From: Roseibium hamelinense | GTDB taxonomy: Bacteria > Pseudomonadota > Alphaproteobacteria > Rhizobiales > Stappiaceae | Direction: 5' to 3' | NCBI RefSeq assembly: GCF_007830545.1 | Contig: NZ_VLLF01000010.1 | Span: 124,001-188,000, forward strand | DNA: 64,000 nt | Shown: positions 53,818 to 63,771 of the stretch, in pieces | How positions within the stretch are numbered: position 1 is the stretch's first letter | Layout of the letters: each line of letters opens with the position of its first letter | Position numbers and translations under genes: made by a program | The notes under the pieces: generated by a model | The model's database searches: none | Told to the model about the DNA's origin: nothing | What the model saw: only the letters and a program-made list of their open reading frames with translations

Positions 53818-54300
53818 ATGCTGACAGCTTTCAAACACTTCATTAAAGAAGTGACACTCGGCGAGAGTGGCAAAGTGACATTCGCAGAAGACGACAAACG
53901 TCTGGCTGCTGCCGCGCTCCTGTTTCACCTGGTTGATGTCGATGGCATTGTGGACGAAGCAGAAAGCCGAAAACTGCGCGAAATCCTGCAGGATCATTTC
54001 AAACTGTCCGATGAAGAGACAACTGAGCTCATAAAAGCAGCTAAACAGCGCGACAGCGAAGCGGTGGACCTTTACGGCTTTACGTCTGTTTTGAAACGTA
54101 CCATGGACGAACACGAGCGCTTGTCAGTAGTCGAAATGATGTGGGAAATTGTCTATGCGGACGGCCATGTTCACGAGTTTGAAGACAACACCATCTGGCG
54201 GGTTGCTGAATTGCTTGGCGTTTCAACGCGAGACCGGATGACGTTACGACAGAAAGTAGCCAAGAGCACACCTGGTTCTGGAAGCAGCTCAGAGGAATAA
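53818..54300 (+). CDS. TerB-like protein
   Basis: A 160-residue soluble, all-helical protein. It has the TerB pattern LAAAALLFHLVDVDGIVDEAESRKLREILQDHF and the second half EMMWEIVYADGHVHEFEDNTIWRVAELLGVS, with acidic D-x-D metal-like sites. ATG 53,818 preceded by GGAAAG is preferred; the open frame begins at 53,659, inside the divergent promoter region. Function of stand-alone TerB proteins is unknown. A regulator-bearing region separates it from the iron operon. Confidence 0.83.
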   Translation: MLTAFKHFIKEVTLGESGKVTFAEDDKRLAAAALLFHLVDVDGIVDEAESRKLREILQDHFKLSDEETTELIKAAKQRDSEAVDLYGFTSVLKRTMDEHERLSVVEMMWEIVYADGHVHEFEDNTIWRVAELLGVSTRDRMTLRQKVAKSTPGSGSSSEE

Positions 54301-54366
54301 TCCTCCTAAAATGTAACAGGGCAAAAGGGGCTCGATTTTGCATGCGTATTACCACATATTGGGGTC

Positions 54367-55125
54367 ATGCATGCTCCAAGACCAAAAAGTTCGTCGCACC
54401 CCCGCGTACTAATTGTGCTTCATCAGGAAAATTCCACGCCCGGACGGGTGGGGCAGGAACTGGTCAAGCGCGGCTTCAATCTTGACATTCGCAAGCCACG
54501 CTTCGGCGATGTGCTGCCCTCAACGCTGGAGGATCACGCTGGAGCCGTCATTTTTGGCGGACCAATGAGCGCAAATGATACCGATGCTTTCGTTCAAAGG
54601 GAGATCGACTGGATTAGTGTTCCGCTGAAACAACAAAAGCCTTTTCTTGGCATTTGTCTCGGCGCCCAAATGATGGTGAAACAGCTCGGCGGGACAGTTG
54701 CGGGCGCAAAAAACGGGCAGGTTGAGATCGGGTATTACGGGCTTCAAGCGACACCCGCGGGTGAAAGTCTGATCAATTGGCCATTAAAAGTGTATCAGTG
54801 GCACAGGGAGGGATTCAGTCTCCCGTCCAGCTGCGAGTTGCTCGCAAGGGGCACAGGCGCCTACGTCAATCAAGCCATTCGATATGGTGCCAATGCTTAC
54901 GGCATTCAGTTTCATCCCGAACTGACCCACTCCATGATGGTCCGGTGGACCACGAAAGCTGCGGAACGCATGACGCTCCCTGGGGCTCAACAAAGGCGGG
55001 ATCATTTCGCAGGACGCTTCATCTACGATCCAGCCGTGAAATCCTGGCTGGACCGGTTCCTTGATCTATGGATAGGCACAGCTGAAGCACCCTCGCTAAC
55101 TGCAAGACTTCACGCTGCGGAGTAG
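54367..55125 (+). CDS. Class I glutamine amidotransferase-like protein
   Basis: A 252-residue GMP-synthase-like amidotransferase. The nucleophile Cys is in FLGICLGAQMMVKQLGG, and the catalytic His-x-Glu is in IQFHPELTHSMM. No ATPase or synthetase partner domain is attached, as in many stand-alone family members of unknown substrate. The start is ATG 54,367, a weak ribosome site. It converges with pyc. Confidence 0.9.
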   Translation: MHAPRPKSSSHPRVLIVLHQENSTPGRVGQELVKRGFNLDIRKPRFGDVLPSTLEDHAGAVIFGGPMSANDTDAFVQREIDWISVPLKQQKPFLGICLGAQMMVKQLGGTVAGAKNGQVEIGYYGLQATPAGESLINWPLKVYQWHREGFSLPSSCELLARGTGAYVNQAIRYGANAYGIQFHPELTHSMMVRWTTKAAERMTLPGAQQRRDHFAGRFIYDPAVKSWLDRFLDLWIGTAEAPSLTARLHAAE

Positions 55126-55171
55126 TGCGGTTGGCACCAATGCATTACCGGCCTGATGACCATTCCAAATC

Positions 55172-58100
55172 CTACGGCTTGAACACCACCAAGAGATCCT
55201 TGGCATCGATTTGCGCGCCCGGCGTCACCAACACTTCCGTGATCTCACCGTCACGCTCGGCATGGAGTGCGGTTTCCATCTTCATGGCTTCGATCGAAAC
55301 CAAGACATCACCTTTAGCAACCTTCTGGCCCGATTGAACGGCGACGGTCGAGATAACGCCCGGCATTGGCGCGCCTACATGACAGGTATTGCCCACTTCG
55401 GCTTTTCTCAGCGTGGCTGCGGCGCTAGCACCATGGATCCGGTCCGGCACCTTGATGATACGGGGCTGGCCATTCAGCTCAAAAAAGACTTTCTTTTCGC
55501 CCTTTTCATCGGTTTCACCTATCGCCTGACAGCGGATAACCAGTGTCTTGCCAGGCTCGAGATCGACAAAAACCTCGTCCCCAGGCTCAAGACCATAAAA
55601 ATAGACTGGCGTCGGAAGAACCGAGGTCGGCCCGTATTGTTGCTGGGCTTTTTCGAAATCGGTGAAGACTTTCGGATACATGAGATAAGCGGCCAGATCC
55701 GCGTCATCCATGTCGCGCCCGCATGCTTCGGCAGCCTTAGCGCGTTCGGCCTCCAAATCGGCCGCCTCGAGCATAGACCCAGGTCGAACCGTAATCGGCA
55801 CCACGTCTTTTAGGACCTTTTTCTGTATTTTCTCCGGCCAACCGCCTGGCGACTGACCAAGATCTCCGTGAAGCATATTAACGACGCTGTCCGGAAAGGC
55901 GACATCTTTGTGTGGATCCTGAACCGCCTCAACGGTCAGCCCTTGGCTGACCATCATCAACGCCATGTCGCCAACCACTTTCGAAGATGGCGTTACCTTG
56001 ACGATATCCCCGAACATCATGTTGACGTCTGCGTAAGCTTGCGCGACTTCGTGCCAACGGCTTTCAAGTCCGAGCGAACGGGCCTGCTCTTTCAAGTTTG
56101 TGAACTGGCCACCTGGCATTTCATGCAGGTAAACCTCGGAAGCCCCGGACCTGAAATCACTCTCAAATGCGCGATATTGGGTACGAACCGCTTCCCAATA
56201 GAAAGAAATCTCACGGATTTTCTTCGCATCCAACCCAGTGTCGCGATCGCTGCCACGCAGAGCTTCAACAATCGAGCCCAGACAAGGCTGAGAGGTCAGC
56301 CCGGACAGAGCGTCCATGGCGGCATCGACCGCATCTGCGCCGGCTTCAACTGCCGCAAGCACAGTTGCAGCGGAAATTCCCGACGTGTCATGAGTATGGA
56401 AATGGATCGGCAGGCTGGTCTCATCTTTCAGCGCTTTGACCAGCACCTTGGCCGCTTGAGGTTTCAGCAAGCCAGCCATATCCTTGATGCCAAGGATATG
56501 TGCTCCGGCTGTCTCGAGCTCTTTTGCCAAGCAAACATAATATTTTAGGTCGTATTTTGGCCGAGCGCTGTCCAACACGTCACCCGTGTAGCACAGCACG
56601 CCCTCACATAATTTGTCAGCCTCAATCACCGCGTCCATCGAGACACGCATGTTTTCGACCCAGTTGAGGCAATCGAATACTCGGAACAGGTCAACACCAT
56701 TGTCGGCTGCTTGCTGAACGAAAAATCTCACCACATTGTCGGGATAGTTCGTATAGCCAACACCGTTCGACCCGCGCAGCAGCATTTGCAGCAAGATATT
56801 TGGCGCTTTTTGCCGGATCAGTCGAAGCCGCTCCCATGGGGATTCCGTCAAGAACCGCATCGCCACGTCAAATGTCGCTCCGCCCCAGCACTCAAGCGAG
56901 AACAGGGTTGGCAGCCCTGACGCATAAGCATCCGCGATTCCCGCAATGTCGTGGGTGCGCATACGGGTTGCCAGAAGCGACTGGTGTCCGTCGCGCATAG
57001 TTGTATCGGTGACAAGCGTACGGGACTGGGATTTCATCCAGTCTGCAAAGCCTTTTGGACCCAGTTCATCGAGAAGCTGGCGCGTACCTGCCGCCTTGTC
57101 CGTGCCGTAGTCGGGCACCAGTGCGGGCGCCGCATCTTGAGGCAGACGCAGCCGATCCCGTGTTTCGGGATGACCGTTCACCGAGACATCAGCAATGTAG
57201 GTAAGAAGCTTTGTTGCCCGGTCCTGGCGCTTTGTTTGTTCAAAAAGCGCAGGCGTTTCATCAATAAACCGAGTGGTGTAGTTGTTGGACCGGAAGTCCG
57301 GATGATCGATAATGTTTTCCAAAAACACCAAGTTGGTTGCCACGCCGCGAATCCGAAACTCGCGAAGGGCGCGGTCCATCCGCTTGCAAGCGTCTTCCGC
57401 CGTTGGCGCCCAAGCCGTCACTTTTTCAAGCAGCGGATCGTAGAAACGGGTGATCACCGCTCCTGAATAGGCGGTACCGCCGTCGAGCCGGATACCGAAT
57501 CCGGTCGCTCCCCGATATGCGGTAATCCGGCCATAGTCGGGAATAAAATTCTGCTCCGGGTCTTCCGTCGTGATCCGGCACTGAAGTGCGTTTCCGTTCA
57601 GCCTTATTGCGTCTTGTTGCGGAACACCACATTCCGGCGAACCGATCCGCGCTCCGTCTGCAATGTGAATCTGCGCCTGCACAATATCGATGCCAGTCAC
57701 CTCTTCAGTGACCGTGTGCTCGACCTGTACTCGTGGATTGACCTCGATAAAATAGATGGCCCCAGTATCGGCATCCATTAGAAACTCAACGGTACCAGCA
57801 CCGCGGTAATTTACGGCACGGCCGATTTTCAGACCGTACTCACAGAGCTCCGATCGTTTGGCTGCGTCCAAATAAGGTGCCGGCGCCCGCTCAACAACCT
57901 TTTGGTGCCGGCGCTGAATAGAGCAGTCGCGCTCAAAGAGATGTACAAGCCCGCCGTGACCATCTCCGAGTATCTGCACTTCCACGTGGCGCGCTCGTTG
58001 CACCAGCTTTTCCAGGTAAATCTCATCCTTGCCAAAAGCAGCCATAGCCTCCCGCTTGGCAGCCACAACCTCTTTCTCGAGAGTTGGCTCATCTGGAATG

Positions 58101-58615
58101 ACACGCATGCCGCGCCCACCGCCGCCCCAAGACGCCTTCAGCATTACAGGGTATCCGATATCCTGCGCCTGGCGCTTAATGTCCTCCAAGTCATCCGGCA
58201 AAGGCTCGGTCGCCGGCATAACCGGAACCCCAGCCTCTATGGCAAGATTTCGAGCGGCGACTTTGTTCCCCAATCGCCGCATCGTTTCCGATTTCGGGCC
58301 AATGAAGATGATGCCAGCCTTCTCGCACGCATCGACAAACTCGGGACTTTCCGACAGCAGACCGTATCCGGGATGAATTGCGTCGGCCCCACTTTGTTTG
58401 GCAACCCGGATAATTTCGTCAATAGACAGGTAGGCTTCGATCGGCCCCAGCCCTTTGCCAACCTGGTAGGCTTCATCGGCCTTAAATCGGTGCAAGGCCA
58501 ATTTGTCTTGCTCGGCGAAAATGGCAACCGTCCTGATGCCAAGTTCATTGGCAGCTCGGAATACGCGGATTGCGATTTCGGAACGGTTAGCGACGAGAAT
58601 CTTGCGGATTGCCAA
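55172..58615 (-). CDS. pyc: Pyruvate carboxylase
   Basis: Biotin-dependent anaplerotic enzyme making oxaloacetate from pyruvate, about 1147 residues. The biotin carboxylase part includes HPGYGLLSE, the ATP-grasp glycine loop KASWGGGGRGMR and EVNPRVQVEHTVTEE. The carboxyltransferase domain starts near residue 530 with TDTTMRDGHQSLLATRMRT. The biotin-carrier domain ends the protein with VSIEAMKMETAL, whose Lys is biotinylated. The start is probably a TTG at 58,615, since GGGGAGG lies 8 bases before it; a GTG at 58,642 is alternative. Full length for the single-chain type. Confidence 0.96.
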   Translation of the reverse strand: MAIRKILVANRSEIAIRVFRAANELGIRTVAIFAEQDKLALHRFKADEAYQVGKGLGPIEAYLSIDEIIRVAKQSGADAIHPGYGLLSESPEFVDACEKAGIIFIGPKSETMRRLGNKVAARNLAIEAGVPVMPATEPLPDDLEDIKRQAQDIGYPVMLKASWGGGGRGMRVIPDEPTLEKEVVAAKREAMAAFGKDEIYLEKLVQRARHVEVQILGDGHGGLVHLFERDCSIQRRHQKVVERAPAPYLDAAKRSELCEYGLKIGRAVNYRGAGTVEFLMDADTGAIYFIEVNPRVQVEHTVTEEVTGIDIVQAQIHIADGARIGSPECGVPQQDAIRLNGNALQCRITTEDPEQNFIPDYGRITAYRGATGFGIRLDGGTAYSGAVITRFYDPLLEKVTAWAPTAEDACKRMDRALREFRIRGVATNLVFLENIIDHPDFRSNNYTTRFIDETPALFEQTKRQDRATKLLTYIADVSVNGHPETRDRLRLPQDAAPALVPDYGTDKAAGTRQLLDELGPKGFADWMKSQSRTLVTDTTMRDGHQSLLATRMRTHDIAGIADAYASGLPTLFSLECWGGATFDVAMRFLTESPWERLRLIRQKAPNILLQMLLRGSNGVGYTNYPDNVVRFFVQQAADNGVDLFRVFDCLNWVENMRVSMDAVIEADKLCEGVLCYTGDVLDSARPKYDLKYYVCLAKELETAGAHILGIKDMAGLLKPQAAKVLVKALKDETSLPIHFHTHDTSGISAATVLAAVEAGADAVDAAMDALSGLTSQPCLGSIVEALRGSDRDTGLDAKKIREISFYWEAVRTQYRAFESDFRSGASEVYLHEMPGGQFTNLKEQARSLGLESRWHEVAQAYADVNMMFGDIVKVTPSSKVVGDMALMMVSQGLTVEAVQDPHKDVAFPDSVVNMLHGDLGQSPGGWPEKIQKKVLKDVVPITVRPGSMLEAADLEAERAKAAEACGRDMDDADLAAYLMYPKVFTDFEKAQQQYGPTSVLPTPVYFYGLEPGDEVFVDLEPGKTLVIRCQAIGETDEKGEKKVFFELNGQPRIIKVPDRIHGASAAATLRKAEVGNTCHVGAPMPGVISTVAVQSGQKVAKGDVLVSIEAMKMETALHAERDGEITEVLVTPGAQIDAKDLLVVFKP

Positions 58616-58760
58616 ACGGATACCTCCCCATGCGTTTCGCACTTGCGAACAATCGCGTCGAAAGTTCTACTTAAGACAAACGCAGAAGAAAAGAGGCAGC
58701 TAAACTGATTTAAATTGTTGCAACCGCAACGAAATCAGCAGCAGCGCGCAAAAAAGGGCG

Positions 58761-59492
58761 CTAGGCCACAAGACCGAGCCGGAACGCAATAGCAACCGCA
58801 TGTGTCCGATTAGCCGCTCCAAGCTTACGGGTTGCCTCTTTCAAATACCAGTCTGCGGTATGCCGGGAAATGCCGAGCACGTCGGCGATGTCTGTACTGG
58901 TTTTCCCAGCGGCCGACCACTTCAGACATTCCGTCTCGCGCTTGGTGAGGACAGCGCCCGTATCGGAAGTGTCGACGCCATTCTTTATCAGCCGAAAGAA
59001 ATGCTGATATGCGTAGACCCCGGCAATATGAAGCGCCTTCAGATCACTTGCGGTCAGGTGCTCTGTATCTCCGCCGAGGGAGAGGCAACCTTCAAAGCCG
59101 CTGGGCCCATATACCGGGATGAACACCCCGTCCGTCAGACTGTAGGCGCGCGCTTCCTCGCGTATTTTATGCGCCCGGTCACTGATACCAGGTGCTTCGA
59201 GAGCCTCGTGATAAAAGAATGGCAACGCGGTACGCGCAGCACGGGCGATCACCGGATCATCCAGGATATAATGTTCGCGGAGGTATTTTTCTGTCCAGGC
59301 CGCATCCCAGGCTGTCGCGAGCACATACGGATCCTTGAGTGATCCGGGCCCCGTAAAGGCAGCGATGACATAGGTGTCAAAACCAAATGCTGCAACGAAG
59401 TCTTTCAGTTCAGCCTCGGCTGCCTGCATATTCACCCGCGCCGTAATGCTGACTGCAAATTCCAACGCCTTACTCAGCCGATCACTCGACAT
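58761..59492 (-). CDS. LuxR-family regulator with autoinducer-type domain
   Basis: A 243-residue transcription factor. The N-terminal domain (residues 10-165) resembles the autoinducer-binding domain: W and Y/D residues appear in TAWDAAWTEKYLREHYILDDPVIARA. The C-terminal LuxR HTH is LTKRETECLKWSAAGKTSTDIADVLGISRHTADWYLKEATRKLGA. No luxI-type synthase is in the window, so it may be a solo receptor responding to an outside or non-AHL signal. ATG 59,492 is chosen over an upstream GTG. Confidence 0.88.
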   Translation of the reverse strand: MSSDRLSKALEFAVSITARVNMQAAEAELKDFVAAFGFDTYVIAAFTGPGSLKDPYVLATAWDAAWTEKYLREHYILDDPVIARAARTALPFFYHEALEAPGISDRAHKIREEARAYSLTDGVFIPVYGPSGFEGCLSLGGDTEHLTASDLKALHIAGVYAYQHFFRLIKNGVDTSDTGAVLTKRETECLKWSAAGKTSTDIADVLGISRHTADWYLKEATRKLGAANRTHAVAIAFRLGLVA

Positions 59493-60060
59493 GCATATCA
59501 CTCGCCCAATGCCCTTACATCCGCATTCGGACCAAGCTCATTGCGCACCGTCCCAAATTGGAACGCCTGATTAACAATCAGACTGCAATAGCGTTGATGA
59601 ATAGTGATGCACCCAAGGACATATTGATCTTTTTAGGCGCACAACCTCTAAATAGCGGATGAACAAATATGAAACACCGTTGAATCATCGATTCGTGCAA
59701 CCTCTGTTCACGGTATGTGAGCATTGCTTGCCTTTTGGTCAAAAAAATCAACCCCTAGTTTTCAGGGAAAATTAATCGCTTGACGCAAAATCGCGACACA
59801 TGGACTGGAATTTATCGCCACGCCAATCACAAGCCAGCAAACCCCATATCTATGCGCTTTCGGAAAGCGCGCACGATATATCGTGTAGAACGAAACCTGA
59901 ATCTAGCACTGTAAGCGATTCGATCAGCCTTTGTTCCAGACTCGTTCCAGTTGCAAAACCCGGCTTTCCTTACGTCGCGGCTGATGCAAAAAGACTAGGG
60001 ACAAGTTCACCCGGCCTGTGCTAGATAACTCGCCAAATCGGCCGATCGCGGCCCAAGCCA
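59493..60060. other. Gene-free region with palindromes
   Basis: The 568 bases between the divergent LuxR and helicase genes contain no convincing reading frame. They hold AT-rich promoter-like sequence, a hairpin GCGCTTT-CGG-AAAGCGC at 59,854-59,870, and right behind it the perfect palindrome CACGATATATCGTG at 59,872-59,885, a candidate binding site. Confidence 0.5.
59872..59885. promoter_or_regulatory. Perfect 14-bp palindrome CACGATATATCGTG
   Basis: It is located between the LuxR-type gene and the helicase gene, about 190 bases before the helicase start. It could be bound by the neighbouring regulator, though it does not match the classic lux box length. Confidence 0.35.
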
Positions 60061-63000
60061 ATGAGCACTCCCCATTTGATGCCCACTCCCCAAAACCTGA
60101 CGCTTCCCAGAGCCGCACGCTCGAGAACGGTAACTGCTGTCTTGGGTCCGACCAACACCGGCAAGACGCACCTCGCGATAGAGCGGATGCTAGCCCAGCC
60201 GTCTGGACTAATCGGCCTGCCTCTGCGGCTTTTGGCCCGTGAGGTGTACGGACGTATTGCAGAGCGCGCAGGTTTGGATTCCGTCGCTTTGATTACGGGC
60301 GAAGAAAAGATCATTCCAAAAGCGCCGCGCTACTGGGTCTCCACCGTAGAGGCGATGCCGCTAGACCTGAAGACGGATTTTGTCGCTATTGACGAAGTGC
60401 AGCTTGCTGGAGATCTCGATCGTGGTCATGTTTTCACAGATCGAGTTCTAAACCTCCGTGGTCAATCCGAAACGCTTCTCCTAGGCGCATCAACAGTCCG
60501 TCCTCTTTTGGAAAAGCTCATTCCGGGACTGAATGTCATCACACGCCCGCGTTTGTCAGTGCTGACTTATGCGGGCTCGAAAAAAGTATCACGCTTGCCG
60601 CCAAGGTCCGCCATCGTCGCGTTCTCGGCCGATGAAGTTTACGGAATTGCCGAATTAATCCGCCGGCAGCGCGGTGGCGCAGCCGTGGTGTTAGGATCTC
60701 TCAGCCCAAGAACGCGAAACGCTCAGGTCGACCTATTCCAAAACGGCGATGTGGAACATCTTGTAGCCACAGACGCGATAGGTATGGGACTGAACCTTGA
60801 CGTCGATCACATCGCGTTTGCAGGCAACAGAAAGTACGACGGGTATCAATACCGGCAGCTTACCCCTGCCGAGATGGGACAAATTGCAGGACGCGCGGGC
60901 AGACATACGAGAGACGGCACGTTTGGGGTCACCGGCCGAGTGGATCCATTATCGGATAATCTGATCGAACAGATCGAAACTCACCAATTCGACACCCTCA
61001 AAGTGCTGCAATGGCGCAACAGCATATTGGATTTTTCGACCGCAGACGGCCTGCGCCGTTCGCTTGATGCAGTGCCAAAGGAAGACGGTCTCGCCCGCGC
61101 CCCGACGGGTGACGATGTCTCCGCCCTTGAGCACTTACTTAGGGATCCTGCCGCAAAATCAGCCGCAAAAGGTGAAAAAGCGGTCAAATTGCTCTGGGAT
61201 GTGTGCCAAGTTCCGGACTATCGGAAAATTGCGCCAGCCAATCATGCAGAGATTTTGAACACCATTTATCTGCACCTGATGCAGGACGGAAAAATAGAAG
61301 ATGATTGGTTCACCCGCCAATTGGCCTTCGCAGACCGGACAGATGGTGATATCGACACTCTTGCAAACCGGATCTCGCACATCCGGACCTGGACATTTGT
61401 CGCAAATCGCCCCGACTGGCTGGCAGACCCGGCCCACTGGCAGGGGGTGACGCGGGACATTGAAGACAAACTATCAGATGCGCTTCACGACCGGCTGACT
61501 AAAAGGTTCGTGGACCGCCGTACAAGTGTATTGATGCGACGTTTGAGAGAGAACGCCATGCTGGAAGCAGAAATTACAGCGAGCGGTGATGTGCTCGTCG
61601 AAGGTCAGCACATCGGAAACCTGCTCGGCTTCCGGTTTGCGCCTGACAGCCAGGCAGACGGCCCAGAAGCCAAAGCCCTGAAAGCCGCAGCCCAGAAAGC
61701 GCTGGCCACGGAAATTGAAAGCCGCGCAGACAAACTTTCCAGGTCAGACAATTCTGATTTTGTCCTAACAACGGACGCCTCGATCCGGTGGCGGGGGGAA
61801 GCAGTTGCGAAACTGATCGCAGGCGACGATGTCTTGGCGCCCAACGTGATTCTCCTGGCCGACGAACAGTTGACCGGCCCCGCTCGTGACAAGGTTCAAA
61901 ACCGGGTGTCCCTTTGGGTAAATGCGCATCTCGATACGTTGTTGAAGCCGCTATTCGACCTAAAGTCTGCCGAGGGCCTCGAGGGCCTCGCACGCGGCGT
62001 CGCGTTTCAGATTGCCGAAGGCCTAGGAAATCTTGAGCGTCAGTCGATTTTCGAAGAAGTTCGCCAACTTGATCAAGACATGCGAGCCTCATTGCGCAAA
62101 CTCGGTGTTCGCTTTGGTGCCTACACAATATTTATCCCAGCTCTGCTAAAACCTGCTCCAAGCCAGCTGATTGCGCAGTTGTGGGCATTGAAGAACGGCA
62201 ATCTCGACATGGACGGCTTGTCGGAACTGCCGCAGTTATCTGCATCAGGAAGAACATCGATCCCAGTCAATCCGGCAATTGATCCTGCACTTTATAAGAC
62301 CGTGGGCTTCCGCGTATGCGGCCCCCGCGCAGTGCGCGTGGACATTCTGGAACGGCTTGCTGATCTCATCCGGCCCTTGATCGCCTGGAAACCGCTAGAC
62401 GCAGAAGTGGCTCCGCCGGACGGAGCAATCGCAAAAGGCGGCGGCTTCACGGTGACAGTTGCCATGACATCACTCCTTGGGTGTGCAGGTGAAGATTTCT
62501 CAGCGGTGCTGAAGTCGCTCGGCTATCGTGTCGAAACACAGCAAGTGCAGCGCCCGGTACGCCCCAAAACAGAGACCGGCGCTGCAGACACCGAGGCCAA
62601 CACGCCTTCTGAAGACGTGCCACCGACAACAGCAACACCCTCAGCGGACAACGACACAGCTGCAAACGACAATGCCAGCGAAACCGCAGACGCGGAAGAG
62701 GTTGCAGCACCGGAAGCCAACATCGGGATCAATGCAAACGAGACAGTGCCGCCGGAGGCCGAACAGACGGACAACACGTCCGAAGGTGTCGCGTTGCCGG
62801 CTTCCGGGGAGCTGGTCTCTGAGGCAGATAGCCCAACTGGTACCGACACGAGTTCAGACGCCGGCGAAGCGGTGGAGATGGAAACCGTCACGATCGAGAT
62901 CTGGCGTCCGGGCCGCTCTGAGCGCAGACCCCGGCACAATGAGGGGCGAAAGAGCGACCAGCGCCGCAGTGGCGGGCAGTCGCGTAGCGAAAAACGGGGT

Positions 63001-63180
63001 GCCGGCGGCAACAAGCATGGCAAAGGTCAGGCAGGCAAGCCACGCGGTGACCGGAAAGCTGCCGAAGGCCACCCAAAGCGCTCCAAGCCTCCGCAAAAAG
63101 ACAAGCCGATTGATCCGAATTCGCCATTCGCGGCACTCATGGCTTTGAAGGCGGACATGGACAACAAGGGTAAAAAGTAA
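60061..63180 (+). CDS. SUV3-like DEAD/DExH RNA helicase with long tail
   Basis: A 1039-residue helicase resembling the mitochondrial degradosome helicase SUV3. Motif I GPTNTGKTHLA, motif II DEVQLAGD, motif III LLGASTVRP, and QIAGRAGRH (motif VI) are present in the first 300 residues. The C-terminal 200 residues are first acidic and Thr/Ala-rich, then strongly basic (RRPRHNEGRKSDQRRS), probably RNA-binding and disordered. In alphaproteobacteria this gene precedes an S4 protein and fdxA, as here. The stop TAA runs into the likely S4 start (TAATT). Confidence 0.88.
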   Translation: MSTPHLMPTPQNLTLPRAARSRTVTAVLGPTNTGKTHLAIERMLAQPSGLIGLPLRLLAREVYGRIAERAGLDSVALITGEEKIIPKAPRYWVSTVEAMPLDLKTDFVAIDEVQLAGDLDRGHVFTDRVLNLRGQSETLLLGASTVRPLLEKLIPGLNVITRPRLSVLTYAGSKKVSRLPPRSAIVAFSADEVYGIAELIRRQRGGAAVVLGSLSPRTRNAQVDLFQNGDVEHLVATDAIGMGLNLDVDHIAFAGNRKYDGYQYRQLTPAEMGQIAGRAGRHTRDGTFGVTGRVDPLSDNLIEQIETHQFDTLKVLQWRNSILDFSTADGLRRSLDAVPKEDGLARAPTGDDVSALEHLLRDPAAKSAAKGEKAVKLLWDVCQVPDYRKIAPANHAEILNTIYLHLMQDGKIEDDWFTRQLAFADRTDGDIDTLANRISHIRTWTFVANRPDWLADPAHWQGVTRDIEDKLSDALHDRLTKRFVDRRTSVLMRRLRENAMLEAEITASGDVLVEGQHIGNLLGFRFAPDSQADGPEAKALKAAAQKALATEIESRADKLSRSDNSDFVLTTDASIRWRGEAVAKLIAGDDVLAPNVILLADEQLTGPARDKVQNRVSLWVNAHLDTLLKPLFDLKSAEGLEGLARGVAFQIAEGLGNLERQSIFEEVRQLDQDMRASLRKLGVRFGAYTIFIPALLKPAPSQLIAQLWALKNGNLDMDGLSELPQLSASGRTSIPVNPAIDPALYKTVGFRVCGPRAVRVDILERLADLIRPLIAWKPLDAEVAPPDGAIAKGGGFTVTVAMTSLLGCAGEDFSAVLKSLGYRVETQQVQRPVRPKTETGAADTEANTPSEDVPPTTATPSADNDTAANDNASETADAEEVAAPEANIGINANETVPPEAEQTDNTSEGVALPASGELVSEADSPTGTDTSSDAGEAVEMETVTIEIWRPGRSERRPRHNEGRKSDQRRSGGQSRSEKRGAGGNKHGKGQAGKPRGDRKAAEGHPKRSKPPQKDKPIDPNSPFAALMALKADMDNKGKK

Positions 63181-63575
63181 TTTCTGAGCAAAAACCGGAT
63201 AATTTAGCGAGTTTACGAGTTGATAAGTGGCTTTGGTATGCCCGCGTCACAAAAACCCGTTCCCTGGCTCAAAAGCTCGCGGCCGGTGGCCAGATCCGGT
63301 TGAACAAAGACAAGATATCGTCGGCGAGCAAACTGGTCAGGGTCGGCGATGTCCTGACGATTACGCTTGATCGTCGAATTTTAGTGCTGAAAATTCAAGG
63401 CCTCGGTGTTCGACGAGGGCCGTACACCGAGGCCCGGCTTCTTTACGAAGACCTTTCTCCACCACCTTCGCCAAAACCCGAAGCCCCGGCCCGAGCGGCG
63501 CTTCGCGAACCTGGGGCCGGTCGACCGACCAAACGCGATAGGCGGAAGCTCGACGCATTGCGCGACTCCGACTGA
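63180..63575 (+). CDS. S4-domain RNA-binding protein (HslR/Hsp15-like) with atypical start
   Basis: A 131-residue protein of the Hsp15 kind, whose relatives bind stalled 50S subunits carrying nascent chains. The S4 core SLRVDKWLWYARVTKTRSLAQKLAAGGQIRLNKDKI is complete only if translation begins upstream of 63,213. In this frame there is no ATG, GTG or TTG between the upstream stop (63,171) and the TTG at 63,300. The best start is the ATT at 63,180, overlapping the helicase stop (TAATT) with AAGGGT at a suitable distance. The C-terminus is basic (RPTKRDRRKLDALRD). Confidence 0.75.
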   Translation: MSEQKPDNLASLRVDKWLWYARVTKTRSLAQKLAAGGQIRLNKDKISSASKLVRVGDVLTITLDRRILVLKIQGLGVRRGPYTEARLLYEDLSPPPSPKPEAPARAALREPGAGRPTKRDRRKLDALRDSD

Positions 63576-63771
63576 AATCAAAATGCGCAAACCCGCATTT
63601 AGCGAGCAAAACGTTTTCAAAACGTCCGGACTTCCGCCACCGCTAGCGCTTGCGTGCGCGGATCAAAAAAGCTAACCAACAGTCCAAGATAGCCGTCATG
63701 CACTGGACATATGCGGTGCCGCCCAAAAGCAGCACATCGGAGCAGCGTCCCGGCACGTAGAGAGGAATGCG

